Source: Clostridia bacterium (lineage in GTDB: Bacteria; Bacillota_A; Clostridia; UBA1212; UBA1255). From it: a stretch of 64,000 nucleotides of DNA. Position 1 is the stretch's first letter. Every line of letters begins with the position of its first letter. Position numbers and translations under genes: made by a program. The notes under the pieces are model-generated. The model saw only the letters and a program-made list of their open reading frames with translations. It was not told the origin of the DNA and made no database searches. The stretch is from assembly GCA_017522515.1 (NCBI GenBank), contig JAFWZH010000035.1, positions 1 through 64,000 on the forward strand. Direction: 5' to 3'. Shown piece after piece: positions 17,312 to 26,429 of this stretch.

Positions 17312-17340
17312 AGAATACAACAAACCTCTCACGTTGTCAA
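17312..17340 (-). promoter_or_regulatory. Promoter of the ylxM-ffh-rpsP operon
   Basis: On the minus strand TTGACA (17340-17335) and TATTCT (17317-17312) are 17 nt apart. The leader to ylxM is about 85 nt. Confidence 0.75.
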
Positions 17341-17401
17341 CACATATTTTTACAAAAGTCAAAAAAATTTTCTCCTTCTCAAAATTCCCACATTGTCTTA
17401 T

Positions 17402-17444
17402 CTAACGTTCGTATAATTTTATTTATTTTTTGCACGAATATTAG
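17402..17444. repeat. Dispersed palindrome, copy 1
   Basis: CTAACGTTCGTATAA and TTTTGCACGAATATTAG form an imperfect inverted repeat. It belongs to a family with arms close to CTAACATTCGTGCAAAA and TTTTTATACGAATGTTAG. Confidence 0.7.
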
Positions 17445-17480
17445 CAAGCAAGTTTTATCTCCAGATGCTCCTCAACTTAT

Positions 17481-17522
17481 CTGACATTCGTATAATTTCA
17501 CTCACTTTTTGCACGAATGTTA
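17481..17522. repeat. Dispersed palindrome, copy 2
   Basis: CTGACATTCGTATAA is followed after a short spacer by TTTTTGCACGAATGTTA. Same family as copy 1, 79 bp away in the same gap. Confidence 0.7.
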
Positions 17523-17575
17523 TTAAGCACGAACCGGCTACGCCCGTCAGCCTCTATGGGCTCCTCAGCAACTTT

Positions 17576-17616
17576 ATATATTCGTATATTTTTTATCAAA
17601 TTTTGCACGAATGTTA
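17576..17616. repeat. Dispersed palindrome, copy 3
   Basis: ATATATTCGTATATTTT and TTTTGCACGAATGTTAG form the third copy in the 480-bp gap between ylxM and the lipoprotein gene. Its left arm has diverged. Apart from the palindromes, a promoter and a terminator, this gap holds no gene that I can support. Confidence 0.6.
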
Positions 17617-17637
17617 GTAAAATCAAAAAATTGTCAT

Positions 17638-17669
17638 TAAAAAACGTACCGGCTAAAAACCGATACGTT
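17638..17669 (-). terminator. Terminator of the his operon/lipoprotein gene
   Basis: Leftward, AACGTATCGG and CCGGTACGTT pair around a TTTTTAG-type loop, followed by a U-run. It lies about 30 bp after the lipoprotein stop codon. Confidence 0.75.
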
Positions 17670-17699
17670 ACAAAACACAAATATTCAAGTATCTCTTAA

Positions 17700-18677
17700 T
17701 CAGCTAATTCTATAAGCAAACATAAAATCAACAACGGATTCTCTCATCGGCTGCATTTCTTCCATTCGAAGATTATAACAATAATCGTAAATATAATTAG
17801 TATCATCCTCAAATGCGTCACTGGCAAGAATCGAAACACCGCCGGCAAAGCCTTCAATACCATCAACTTCACCATAAAAAACAATGTCGCCCGCTTTTAA
17901 ATCATTAATATTGGTAACTTTCTCAAAACCTTGAGCCGCACAAAAATCAGCAAGATTACCCTCGCTACCCGGTTTATTAAGCTTGAGACCCCCTTCCGAA
18001 GGCTGCCCTTCAGAATATCCGCAATTATACAAAACCCAGCCCACATAAGAATCACCATTTATCAAAAGCTCAGAATTGTCAACCGCGGGATTTTTTGTAG
18101 GAGTTCCCAATTGAAAACCATTTTCAACAATTAAATCAGATATTTTTTTAGCATGACATAAAAGCGCAGTCACTTTATTGCTGTACCTACTGTAAATAAA
18201 ATTACCCTCCATATCAAAAACCACATATCCGGTGTGCGCATTTACATCCGCCATAAGCTTCGCCTCTTCCAGCGTGTCATACTTGCCAATTTCTGTAGAT
18301 TTATCACTAAAAGCTCTTCTCACACAATACTTTGCATTTACCGACGGAATGTCCGGCTCGGCTGTATTTTCCGCTGTTGGCGTAGGAACTTCGGGAGTAT
18401 TATCTCCGGGTGCTGTTGCAGAAGAATCTGACGAAGGCGTTGGCGTAAGCCCTGTCTCTTTAGCTGTCTCTTTAGCTGTCTCCTCAGCTGTTTCATTGGC
18501 TGGAGTCGCAGAAGGACTTGATGAAGAACTCGGCGATGAAACAGATGCTACCGCAGATGCAGAAACATTAGCAGTAGCAGAATTTTCCTCATTTGAGCCA
18601 TCACAGGCACAAAAGGCAAAAGCTAATAACAATACAACAACCGCAACAAAAATTTTTTTACTGAAAACAAGTCTCAT
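17700..18677 (-). CDS. Lipoprotein with degenerate NlpC/P60-like domain
   Basis: The 325-aa protein has a lipoprotein-type signal (hydrophobic 10-24, Cys at 23 and 25, FCACDGS). A Ser/Thr/Ala/Glu-rich linker with three ETAKE-like repeats follows (about 30-112). The C-terminal part resembles NlpC/P60 cell wall hydrolases around YVGWVLYNCGY (211-221) and DLKAGDIVFYGE (259-270). At the place where the family has Asp-Cys-Ser, this protein has Asn-Gly-Asp-Ser (207-210), so the catalytic Cys appears to be missing. It starts 2 bp after hisIE and probably shares the his transcript. It may bind cell wall rather than cut it; function is unproven. Confidence 0.6.
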   Translation of the reverse strand: MRLVFSKKIFVAVVVLLLAFAFCACDGSNEENSATANVSASAVASVSSPSSSSSPSATPANETAEETAKETAKETGLTPTPSSDSSATAPGDNTPEVPTPTAENTAEPDIPSVNAKYCVRRAFSDKSTEIGKYDTLEEAKLMADVNAHTGYVVFDMEGNFIYSRYSNKVTALLCHAKKISDLIVENGFQLGTPTKNPAVDNSELLINGDSYVGWVLYNCGYSEGQPSEGGLKLNKPGSEGNLADFCAAQGFEKVTNINDLKAGDIVFYGEVDGIEGFAGGVSILASDAFEDDTNYIYDYCYNLRMEEMQPMRESVVDFMFAYRIS

Positions 18678-18679
18678 AA

Positions 18680-19336
18680 TTATACCATCTTTTCTTGTTT
18701 AACTTTCTTGTCAATTACATGACGAGAAGCCAGCTCGTTATGAATTTCATCAAGAGAAATACCCATTTCTACCATAAGAACCATTACATGGTAAGCAAGG
18801 TCGGCAATTTCGTATACTGTTTCTTTTTTATCATTTGCCTTACCTGCAATAATAACCTCTGTGCACTCCTCTCCCACTTTTTTGAGAATTTTATCAATTC
18901 CCTTTTCAAAAAGGTATGTGGTGTAAGAGCCCTCTTTTTTATTAATTTTGCGGCCGATAAGCATATCCATCAGACTTTGCAAAGTAAATTCATGCAATTC
19001 CTCACTCTCGCAAACATCCTTGTGGAAGCAAGAATCCTCGCCCGTATGGCAAGCAGGTCCATCCTTTTTTACCACAATTTGTAAAGCATCCATATCGCAA
19101 TCAGCAGTGATCCTTACAATATGCTGGCAATTTCCGGAAGTCTCACCTTTGCGCCACAGTTCTTGTCTCGATCTTGACCAAAAGCACGTACGCTCCTCTT
19201 TTATACTGATTTCCAAACTTTCTCTGTTCATATAAGCCAACGTAAGCAGCTTATCCGTATCCGACTCAGTTACAACAGCCGGAATCAAACCTTTTTCGTC
19301 AAATTTCAAGTTATCCAAATTAAAATCACAAATCAT
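18680..19336 (-). CDS. hisI: Bifunctional phosphoribosyl-AMP cyclohydrolase / phosphoribosyl-ATP pyrophosphohydrolase
   Basis: HisIE performs steps two and three of histidine synthesis. In 218 aa the N-terminal cyclohydrolase part has [18 protein letters not shown] (about 52-69) and metal-binding cysteines in CDMDA and CHTGEDSCF. The C-terminal pyrophosphohydrolase has [15 protein letters not shown] and [11 protein letters not shown]. It is the last his gene, 24 bp after hisF. Confidence 0.95.
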   Translation of the reverse strand: MICDFNLDNLKFDEKGLIPAVVTESDTDKLLTLAYMNRESLEISIKEERTCFWSRSRQELWRKGETSGNCQHIVRITADCDMDALQIVVKKDGPACHTGEDSCFHKDVCESEELHEFTLQSLMDMLIGRKINKKEGSYTTYLFEKGIDKILKKVGEECTEVIIAGKANDKKETVYEIADLAYHVMVLMVEMGISLDEIHNELASRHVIDKKVKQEKMV

Positions 19337-19360
19337 ATTTATTACCCCGCTTTATATAAA

Positions 19361-20122
19361 TTATATATTTCTTACATTTATTCCCTCAGATACCAAATAT
19401 TCCTTTAAATCAGCAATTTTTATCTCTCCAAAATGGAAAACCGAAGCCGCCAACCCTGCATCAACCTTAGGCAATTCTTTAAACAGTACTGAAAAGTCCT
19501 CCATTTTGCCTGCTCCGCCGGAGGCGATAACAGGAACGGATACAATATTGCAAACTTTTTCCAATAATTCCAAATCAAAGCCCTCTTTTACACCATCCGT
19601 ATCCATACTGTTCACAACGATTTCGCCCGCGCCTGAATCAACACCATTTTTAATCCATTCAAGAGCTTCCATACCTGTATTCTCCCTGCCGCCTTTGGCA
19701 AACACACGAAAAACACCATCAACTCTTTTAACATCAACAGACAAAACAACACATTGATCTCCATATCTTTTCGCTGCTGCCTCAATGAGCTGCGGATTAC
19801 GAATAGCACCGGAGTTAACTGAAACCTTATCTGCACCGCACTTTAACACTCTGTCAAAATCCTCTACGGAATTTATCGCGCCGCCCACTGTCAGCGGTAT
19901 AAAAATTTTACTTGCCACTTCACGAAGAATATCCGTAAAAAGACCTCTTCCCTCAGCAGAAGCTGTAATATCATAGAAAACAAGCTCATCGGCACCGCAA
20001 TTACTGTAATATTCTGCCAATTCAACAGGAGAATTTACATCTCTTAATCCGGCAAAATTAACACCCTTTACAACGCGTCCGTTTTTTACATCAAGACATG
20101 GAATAATTCTCTTTGTTATCAT
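19361..20122 (-). CDS. hisF: Imidazole glycerol phosphate synthase, cyclase subunit
   Basis: HisF pairs with HisH to form imidazole glycerol phosphate and AICAR. The 253-aa beta/alpha barrel begins ITKRIIPCLDVKNGRVVKGV with the catalytic Asp at residue 11. The second catalytic Asp lies in NSMDTDG. The ATG overlaps the hisA stop (ATGA), so translation is coupled. Confidence 0.97.
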   Translation of the reverse strand: MITKRIIPCLDVKNGRVVKGVNFAGLRDVNSPVELAEYYSNCGADELVFYDITASAEGRGLFTDILREVASKIFIPLTVGGAINSVEDFDRVLKCGADKVSVNSGAIRNPQLIEAAAKRYGDQCVVLSVDVKRVDGVFRVFAKGGRENTGMEALEWIKNGVDSGAGEIVVNSMDTDGVKEGFDLELLEKVCNIVSVPVIASGGAGKMEDFSVLFKELPKVDAGLAASVFHFGEIKIADLKEYLVSEGINVRNI

Positions 20123-20844
20123 AAATTGCCACCTCTTGCTAATTTCAGGGCGTCCTTCAAATCAATTGCGCCTGTATAGATTGCCTTTCCCAAAATCGCA
20201 CCATAAACACCAAAACCGGAAAGAACTTCCACATCTTCCAAAGTAGATACACCACCTGATGCAATTATGTTCATTTTAAATTCCTCTTGAAGCTCCGCAT
20301 ACAAAGCTCTGTTTGTACCTTGCATCGCACCGTCTCGGCTAATATCAGTACATATAATTGTTTGTACTCCCAAATTTTCCATTTTTTTACAAAAATCCCT
20401 GAAATCCACATCCGAAACCTCTGTCCAACCGCTTACCGCAACTTTACCTCCGTTTATATCAATGCCTACAGCAATTTTCTCTCCATGTTTCAATACAGCC
20501 TTTTCTAAAAAGGCAGGATCCTTTAACGCCGCTGTTCCTAAAATAACACGACTTACTCCTATGCCGAGATACTTTTCTACAACTTCCATAGAACGAATAC
20601 CGCCCCCCAGCTCCGCTGTGAGACCTGTTGCTTTAACTATTTTCTCAACTGATGAAATATTAACTGTTTCACCCGTTTTTGCTCCTTCTAAATCCACAAG
20701 GTGTATGTGCTTCGCACCGCAATCCGCAAAATATTTCGCAACTTTTTCAGGTTCCTTCGAATACTCTGTCATCTGCGCATAGTCTCCTTTAAAAAGACGC
20801 ACCGCACAACCGTGATGTAAATCTATTGCAGGTAAAATTATCAT
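20119..20844 (-). CDS. hisA: ProFAR isomerase (phosphoribosylformimino-AICAR-P isomerase)
   Basis: HisA catalyses the Amadori isomerisation before HisHF. The 241-aa barrel begins IILPAIDLHHGCAVRLFKGD with catalytic Asp8, and has AELGGGIRS and CTDISRDGAMQGTN with the second Asp. GGAGG lies upstream of the ATG; 17 bp separate it from hisH. Confidence 0.96.
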   Translation of the reverse strand: MIILPAIDLHHGCAVRLFKGDYAQMTEYSKEPEKVAKYFADCGAKHIHLVDLEGAKTGETVNISSVEKIVKATGLTAELGGGIRSMEVVEKYLGIGVSRVILGTAALKDPAFLEKAVLKHGEKIAVGIDINGGKVAVSGWTEVSDVDFRDFCKKMENLGVQTIICTDISRDGAMQGTNRALYAELQEEFKMNIIASGGVSTLEDVEVLSGFGVYGAILGKAIYTGAIDLKDALKLARGGNL

Positions 20845-20861
20845 TTTTTTCCTCCAAATCC

Positions 20862-21479
20862 TTAAATCTCACAGAAAGCTTTTAAGATATTAAGCCCTGT
20901 TTTACCACTTTTTTCCGGATGGAATTGTGTGCCGTAAACATTCTCATGCTCCACAGAAGCCGTAATCATAGCACCATATTCCGAATAGGCACTAACGTAT
21001 TCCGTACAATCTGCGCCATAATAAGAGTGTACAAAATAAACGTGTTCACCCGGCTCTACGTATTTATATAATTTACTTTTAGGTTTGTCCTCAGGGAAAA
21101 TCAAAGCATTCCAACCTATATGAGGTACTTTGAGCTCCGAGCCTATTATCGGTGCAATTGGTTTTACATTTCCGGGAATTAAATCCAATCCGTCATGTTC
21201 TCCGTACTCATAGCTTTTTGTTAAAAGCATCTGCATCCCGAGACAAATTCCCAAAAGTGGCTTACCTTTGGCAGCTTCTTCTCTGACCACGTCATACATA
21301 CCGGTTTCTTTAAGTGCCTTTGCTGCATCAGAAAAAGCCCCTACACCCGGTAAAATCAGCTTATCAGCCGCCGCAATTTTTTTCTTATCCGAAGTCACTG
21401 TAACGTCCTGTCCTATAAATTTAAAAGAAGATGTAAGTGAGAAAAGATTTCCAACTCCGTAATCAATAATAACCGGCAT
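20862..21479 (-). CDS. hisH: Imidazole glycerol phosphate synthase, glutaminase subunit
   Basis: A class I glutamine amidotransferase of 205 aa that feeds ammonia to HisF. The nucleophile is in LLGICLGMQML (Cys at about 79) and the His/Glu pair is in GTQFHPEKSG near the C-terminus. Its ATG overlaps the hisB stop by one base (TAATG). Confidence 0.96.
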   Translation of the reverse strand: MPVIIDYGVGNLFSLTSSFKFIGQDVTVTSDKKKIAAADKLILPGVGAFSDAAKALKETGMYDVVREEAAKGKPLLGICLGMQMLLTKSYEYGEHDGLDLIPGNVKPIAPIIGSELKVPHIGWNALIFPEDKPKSKLYKYVEPGEHVYFVHSYYGADCTEYVSAYSEYGAMITASVEHENVYGTQFHPEKSGKTGLNILKAFCEI

Positions 21480-22072
21480 TACAGAACTCCTTTCGTGGAC
21501 GGAATACTGTCCGGATTTTTTTCGTCTACAGCCAAAGCCGAGCCTAATGTTCTTGCGAGAGCTTTGAACATTCCTTCTAAAATATGATGTCCGTTTGTGC
21601 CTGCAAGTTGCTTTATATGTAGCGTAATCGGGAAATTTCTCACAAACGCCAGCATAAATTCTTCGGCAAGCTCTGTGTCAAATGTGCCAACCTTTTCCGG
21701 AAGATTCCCCAGTTCGTAAGAAATGTAACTTCTGCCGGAAATATCCATTGCTGTCAAAATCAAAGCTTCATCCATGGGCAAAATTATATGAGCATATCTC
21801 TTTATTCCTTTAAAATCACCGGCAGCCTGTGCGAAGGCTTTGCCGAGACATATACCAATATCCTCTACCGTGTGATGGTCATCAACATTTATATCTCCAT
21901 CGCATTTTACAGACAAATCAAAATTGCCATGTTTGGCAAATAATGTAAGCATATGATCCATAAAGCCACAGCCTGTTTGTATATCTGCATTTCCCTTGCC
22001 GTCTATACAAAGCTTGAGCTGAATCTTTGTTTCTGCTGTATTTCTTATTATTTCCGCTGTTCGCATTTCCAT
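21479..22072 (-). CDS. hisB: Imidazoleglycerol-phosphate dehydratase
   Basis: A monofunctional 197-aa dehydratase without the phosphatase domain of enteric HisB. Metal-binding motifs are FMDHMLTLFAKHG, DDHHTVEDIGICLG and GTNGHHILEGMFKA. The ATG at 22072 fits AAGGA with 8-nt spacing; an ATG at 22081 directly abuts AAGG and is less likely. Confidence 0.94.
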   Translation of the reverse strand: MEMRTAEIIRNTAETKIQLKLCIDGKGNADIQTGCGFMDHMLTLFAKHGNFDLSVKCDGDINVDDHHTVEDIGICLGKAFAQAAGDFKGIKRYAHIILPMDEALILTAMDISGRSYISYELGNLPEKVGTFDTELAEEFMLAFVRNFPITLHIKQLAGTNGHHILEGMFKALARTLGSALAVDEKNPDSIPSTKGVL

Positions 22073-22086
22073 AATTCCCATCCTTT

Positions 22087-23142
22087 TTAAATTATTCCTT
22101 TAATTACATTTAGAAGGATTTCCATTTGTTCTCTTGTTCCAACCGTTATCCTGACATAATCTTTAATTCGTGCCTTACTGAAATGACGCACCAAAATTCC
22201 GTTGTCTTTCAGCTTTTTATAAAGCTCTTCGCCACCGATGCGGCTGTTTTTTGCGAAGATAAAATTACTCTTGGAATCAGTCATCTCAAAGCCCAATTTT
22301 TTGAGTTCACTCTTTGTAAACTCCCTCGTTTCCACAATCTTCTTGCAATTTTCTTCGTAATAAGCGCTGTCTTTCATAGCGGCAATTCCTGCCAAATTTG
22401 TCAGTCGATTAATGCTGTACGGATTTGTGGAATATTTTATTTTTTCAAGATCTTTTACCAATTCCTCGTTAGCAATCGCAAAGCCTAACCTTGAACCTGC
22501 CATAGAGCGCGACTTTGAGTATGTCATTACCGTTATCAGGTTGCTGTATTTTTGTGTGAGCGAAACACTGCTTTCCGCACCGAAATCCACATACGCTTCA
22601 TCTATAAGCACAATATAATCTCTGTTGCTCTCACAAATTTTACTAATCTCATCAAGGGACAACGTAAGGCCTGTAGGTGCGTTTGGATTTGCAATAAACA
22701 CATTTTTATTTATTCCAATATAATCCTGCGCTGCCACTTCCAAGCTTTCTGTAAGCGGTATTTCCTTAAACGGAATACCGTGAAGCTCTGCATACACCTT
22801 ATAAAATCCGTAACTTATATCAGGAAAAGCTGCCTCAGAATCTCTGCCACAAAAAGCCATAAATGCAAAATTTAGTATATCATCCGAACCATTGCCAACG
22901 AAAACGTTGCTCTCCGTCACCCCGTAGTGCGCGGCTATATTCCGTCGAAGTTCCTTGCATTCCGGGTCAGGATAAAGATTCAGCAATGACACCTGGCTAC
23001 CGTTTATTGCCTCCAGCACACCCTGCGAAGGCGGATACGGCGACTCATTTGTGTTCAATTTTATATATTTTTTATCCTGCGGCTGTTCGCCGGGCGTGTA
23101 CGCCTCCAGCAAACAGTATTTTTTATTCAAAAACTTACTCAT
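22087..23142 (-). CDS. hisC: Histidinol-phosphate aminotransferase
   Basis: A fold-type I PLP aminotransferase of 351 aa. It has NTNESPYPPS near the N-terminus, NPNAPTG (about 148-154), the cofactor-binding DEAYVDF, and the PLP lysine in TYSKSRSMAGSRLGF (about 208-222). It lies between hisD and hisB. Confidence 0.95.
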   Translation of the reverse strand: MSKFLNKKYCLLEAYTPGEQPQDKKYIKLNTNESPYPPSQGVLEAINGSQVSLLNLYPDPECKELRRNIAAHYGVTESNVFVGNGSDDILNFAFMAFCGRDSEAAFPDISYGFYKVYAELHGIPFKEIPLTESLEVAAQDYIGINKNVFIANPNAPTGLTLSLDEISKICESNRDYIVLIDEAYVDFGAESSVSLTQKYSNLITVMTYSKSRSMAGSRLGFAIANEELVKDLEKIKYSTNPYSINRLTNLAGIAAMKDSAYYEENCKKIVETREFTKSELKKLGFEMTDSKSNFIFAKNSRIGGEELYKKLKDNGILVRHFSKARIKDYVRITVGTREQMEILLNVIKGII

Positions 23143-23149
23143 CGGCTTC

Positions 23150-24436
23150 TCAACCCTTTTTTCTCATTTCACATCTATAGCTTACGGAACGTCCGTGCGC
23201 ATAAAGGCCTTCTTCTTCGGCTATTGTTACGACTGACTCACACGCTCTGTCCAAAGCTTCTGCCGTGTAGTACGTATACGCGGACTTTTTAACAAAATCT
23301 TCCACTGAAAGCGGGCTGGAAAATCTTGCTGTGCCGCTTGTGGGCAATGTATGATTCGGCCCTGCATAATAATCACCTAACGCCTCCGGACAATTGCGTC
23401 CCATAAAGACCGAGCCGGCATTCCGTACCAAACTTAAATAATCAAAGGGATTGTCAATACACAATTCTAAGTGCTCCGGAGCTATCTCGTTTGAGGCTTC
23501 TATAGCACTTTCGAGGCTGGAAGTTACTATTATTTTTCCATTATTGTCTATAGATGCTCGTGCAATTTCCTTTCTTGGTAAAGTTGGAATAATTTGCTCT
23601 AAACTGTCAGAAACCTTCCGGGCAAACTCTTCACTGTCAGTTACCAGCACGGCTGTTGCCATTTTATCGTGTTCTGCTTGTGAAAGCAAGTCGAAAGCTG
23701 TCACATTCGGATCATTTTTGTCGTCTGCAATTACAAGTATTTCACTGGGACCTGCTATCATATCCGTGTCTACCAAACCTTGTACTTGTTTTTTTGCTTC
23801 TGCAACATACGCATTACCGGGGCCGACAATTTTGTCAGCTTTTGGAATTGATTGTGTGCCGTAAGCTAAAGCGGCAACTGCCTGTGCGCCTCCTGCCTTT
23901 ACGATGCAAGTCGCGCCGGCTACATATGCGGCTGCCAGAATCTGCGACGGAACGTTGCCGTCCTTATCCGGTGGTGTTGTTATGATTATATTTTCTACAC
24001 CCGCGATTTTTGCCGGAATACAATTCATTAATACCGTTGAGGGGTAACGGGCTGTGCCTCCCGGCACATAAATGCCGACGGTTTTAAGAGGAATAACTCT
24101 TTGACCTGTGATTATTCCTGCCTCGTCTTGTATAACAAAACCATTTTGCTTTTGCTTTTCGTGAAATTTATATATATTGGCCGCAGCTTTTTCCAGCGCC
24201 CGGATAAACTCTTTATCGGCCGCTTTTGCGCCTTCTTCTATGGCGGCAGGGTCTGCAATTAGGCTTTCTAACTCTACTTTGTCAAAAAGTTTTGTATAAT
24301 ATTTTACTGCTTCGTCGCCGCGAGATTTAACATCCGCAAGAACTTTTTTTACAGAATTGGTAATTTCTGCTTGTTCCGGCGGCTCAGGTAAAATATCTTC
24401 CCTTTTAAATTTGTCCATTTTTAAAATTTTTATCAT
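23150..24436 (-). CDS. hisD: Histidinol dehydrogenase
   Basis: HisD oxidises histidinol to histidine using NAD and zinc. The start at 24436 gives 428 aa, the usual length, and has GAGG upstream; a longer reading into hisG is rejected. Motifs include YVPGGTARYPSTVLM, AKKQVQGLVDTDMIAGPSE and LSQAEHDKMATAVLVT with its zinc-site residues. Near the end lie NHTLPTSGTARFSS and the C-terminal catalytic region. Confidence 0.96.
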   Translation of the reverse strand: MIKILKMDKFKREDILPEPPEQAEITNSVKKVLADVKSRGDEAVKYYTKLFDKVELESLIADPAAIEEGAKAADKEFIRALEKAAANIYKFHEKQKQNGFVIQDEAGIITGQRVIPLKTVGIYVPGGTARYPSTVLMNCIPAKIAGVENIIITTPPDKDGNVPSQILAAAYVAGATCIVKAGGAQAVAALAYGTQSIPKADKIVGPGNAYVAEAKKQVQGLVDTDMIAGPSEILVIADDKNDPNVTAFDLLSQAEHDKMATAVLVTDSEEFARKVSDSLEQIIPTLPRKEIARASIDNNGKIIVTSSLESAIEASNEIAPEHLELCIDNPFDYLSLVRNAGSVFMGRNCPEALGDYYAGPNHTLPTSGTARFSSPLSVEDFVKKSAYTYYTAEALDRACESVVTIAEEEGLYAHGRSVSYRCEMRKKG

Positions 24437-24464
24437 TTTATTTGCCTCTTGTTTTTTGATTATT

Positions 24465-25082
24465 TTATTCAAGCTCACTAAGCTTTTGACAAAGCTTACT
24501 TATCTCATCATATTTAAATTTGTACCCTGTCTTATTTGCTATCAATCTGGCGCTTATGGGCACTATAGTTTCTATTGGCTCAAGATTATTTTCTAAAAGC
24601 GTAGTTCCCGTCTCAACAATATCCACAATTACGTCCGATAAATTGAGTATAGGTGCAATTTCTATGGAGCCGTTAAGCTTAATAATATCAATTTCTCTAC
24701 TAAGCTTCGAATAGTAATTTCTGGCAATATTGGGAAATTTGGTTGCTACTCTTAAGGCTCTTTCTGTGTTGTCCTCAAAGCCTTTTTTAGCGGCTACACA
24801 CATTCTGCATTTTCCTATATCAAGGTCACTGAGCTCGTATATATCCGGCTGGTACTCAAGCAAAATATCCTTGCCTGCAACTCCAATATCCGCAGCTCCT
24901 CTTTCTACATAAATTGCCACATCTGACGGTTTTGCCCAGAAATACCTAACTCCGTTTTCTTCATTCTCGAATATAAGTTTTCTGCTGTTTTCTTCAATCG
25001 AGGGGCAGCCATATCCTATAGCTTTAAGTTTATTATATACTTTTTCTCCAAGTCTGCCCTTTGGCAATGCTATATTTATCAT
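24465..25082 (-). CDS. hisG: ATP phosphoribosyltransferase, short form
   Basis: HisG carries out the first committed step of histidine synthesis. At 205 aa it is the short form that needs HisZ as regulatory partner. It begins INIALPKGRLGEKVYN and has the PRPP-binding VETGTTLLENNL near residue 155-166. The ATG overlaps the hisZ stop. Confidence 0.95.
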   Translation of the reverse strand: MINIALPKGRLGEKVYNKLKAIGYGCPSIEENSRKLIFENEENGVRYFWAKPSDVAIYVERGAADIGVAGKDILLEYQPDIYELSDLDIGKCRMCVAAKKGFEDNTERALRVATKFPNIARNYYSKLSREIDIIKLNGSIEIAPILNLSDVIVDIVETGTTLLENNLEPIETIVPISARLIANKTGYKFKYDEISKLCQKLSELE

Positions 25083-26194
25083 AATTCTACAAGCCTCCCT
25101 CCACTGATTTCGAACCGTTTAGAACATTTCAATGGCTTCTCACAGCCTTTTCTATACACTGTAACCGTACTTCCCATTTCTGTCAATTCTTTTACTTTTT
25201 GTGTAAGCACTGTCAAATCTGTATCTTCTGAATAATAAATTACAACATCTGCATCCTGTGCTTTCGGTGTTGCGATATATTGCCATAAAATACCTAAATA
25301 TACAGCAAAACCGATGGCGCCGGATTTCATTCCGAATCGCTCTGTAATCTTATCATATCTACCACCCGAGAGTACATTTACGGGGACACCTTCTACAAAA
25401 CCTCTAAACACTACGCCGTTATAATAATTCATGTCATTCATTACAGAAAAGTCAATTTTTACATATTCGCTGCATCCGTTTATCTTTAATATGCTGTAAA
25501 TTTCTTCTAAATCTTTAATTGCATTCTCGGTTTTCTCATTGACACTTATTTCTTTTAACTGCGGAAGCATTTCCTCAAATCCGCCCCACAATGCGGCTGC
25601 CTTGCAGATTCTTTCTGTATTTTCTAAAGAAATACCTGCCCTGTCACAGGCTTTTGTTATATCGTGAGAATTTTTCTCTTTGATATACGTCATTATCTCG
25701 CTTCGAGTGACGAAATCTGCCCCGGAAGCCTCCAGTATTCCGTCGACAAAGCCCATGTGAGAAATATCAATCACATAACGTTTACTGAGTGCCGCCAAGC
25801 TTTTTGATGCCAACATGAGCACTTCCGCAGTTTCATATGTGCCAACGTCGCCGATGCATTCCAAACCCATCTGCAAAATTTCGCGTACTTCTTTTGCATT
25901 TTTGAGCGCCCTGTACACGTTCTCATGGTAGAAAAGCTTCTCTGTATATTGCGTGCTTTTAACCTTCTTGATAATAGACAATGTAACGTCCGGCTTGAGT
26001 GCCATGAGTTTTCCATTAAAGTCACTAAATGTAATTATATCATCACTCACTAAGAAATTCTTGTTTTCTACATAGAGGTCATATTCTTCAAATTTGCTCA
26101 TTTTATAGGGTAAGTATCCGTAAGTCCTATATAAATTTTTAAGAACAATAACAGCCTCATCTTCGTTTTTAACATTCAAAATAGGATAATCCAC
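25079..26194 (-). CDS. hisZ: ATP phosphoribosyltransferase regulatory subunit
   Basis: HisZ is a histidyl-tRNA synthetase paralogue that activates and gives histidine feedback control to short HisG. The GTG at 26194 is preceded by GGAGG with 7-nt spacing, giving 371 aa. Class II synthetase-like stretches are MALKPDVTLSI, FYHENVYRAL, QMGLECIGD and VLSGGRYDKITERFG. The anticodon-binding type C-terminal end is short. It is the first gene of the his operon, about 20 nt from the likely transcription start. Confidence 0.93.
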   Translation of the reverse strand: MDYPILNVKNEDEAVIVLKNLYRTYGYLPYKMSKFEEYDLYVENKNFLVSDDIITFSDFNGKLMALKPDVTLSIIKKVKSTQYTEKLFYHENVYRALKNAKEVREILQMGLECIGDVGTYETAEVLMLASKSLAALSKRYVIDISHMGFVDGILEASGADFVTRSEIMTYIKEKNSHDITKACDRAGISLENTERICKAAALWGGFEEMLPQLKEISVNEKTENAIKDLEEIYSILKINGCSEYVKIDFSVMNDMNYYNGVVFRGFVEGVPVNVLSGGRYDKITERFGMKSGAIGFAVYLGILWQYIATPKAQDADVVIYYSEDTDLTVLTQKVKELTEMGSTVTVYRKGCEKPLKCSKRFEISGGRLVEL

Positions 26195-26222
26195 AAGTGC
26201 ACCTCCAAATGTGTTTCGCCAT

Positions 26223-26251
26223 ATTATACAACACTTTAGCACATTAGTCAA
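26223..26251 (-). promoter_or_regulatory. Promoter of the his operon
   Basis: On the minus strand TTGACT (26251-26246) and a perfect TATAAT (26228-26223) are separated by 17 nt. The leader is too short for a T-box or attenuator. Confidence 0.85.
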
Positions 26252-26269
26252 CTAAATCGATAAAGTGTT
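26230..26269. promoter_or_regulatory. Candidate operator: 9-bp inverted repeat around the his promoter
   Basis: AACACTTTA (26230-26238) and TAAAGTGTT (26261-26269) are perfect inverted repeats with centres 31 bp apart, about three helical turns. One arm lies in the spacer next to the -10 box and the other just upstream of the -35 box, a natural place for a repressor. The regulator is not identified. Confidence 0.6.
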
Positions 26270-26429
26270 CTGCAAAATTCTGCCTAACTTCTATTTGACT
26301 ATAAATTCGTGCAATAGCGCCATTATTTTGTATGAAATTTTTTTAAAAAAACACTACTGCCTTCCTATTATACTATTATGATAATTTATATTCAATCTCC
26401 GTTTTTGATCCCTATACTTTTATTCCCAC

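Noticed and set aside
17402..17616. CRISPR array
   Set aside because: Copies are palindromic, diverged and separated by irregular distances, with no cas genes, so they are dispersed repeats.
17498..17680. A 60-aa frame on the minus strand between ylxM and the lipoprotein gene
   Set aside because: It runs through two palindromes and a terminator and lacks a ribosome binding site.
11658..18460. Repeat-rich + strand frames opposite thiI, trmD and ffh
   Set aside because: All lie antisense to well-supported essential genes and show no independent start signals.
18232..18702. A 156-aa Val/Ser/Ala-rich frame on the + strand
   Set aside because: It is the complement of the low-complexity linker of the lipoprotein gene, which explains its composition.
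26195..26300. T-box or attenuator before hisZ
   Set aside because: The promoter places the transcript start about 20 nt before the GTG start, leaving no room for such a structure.
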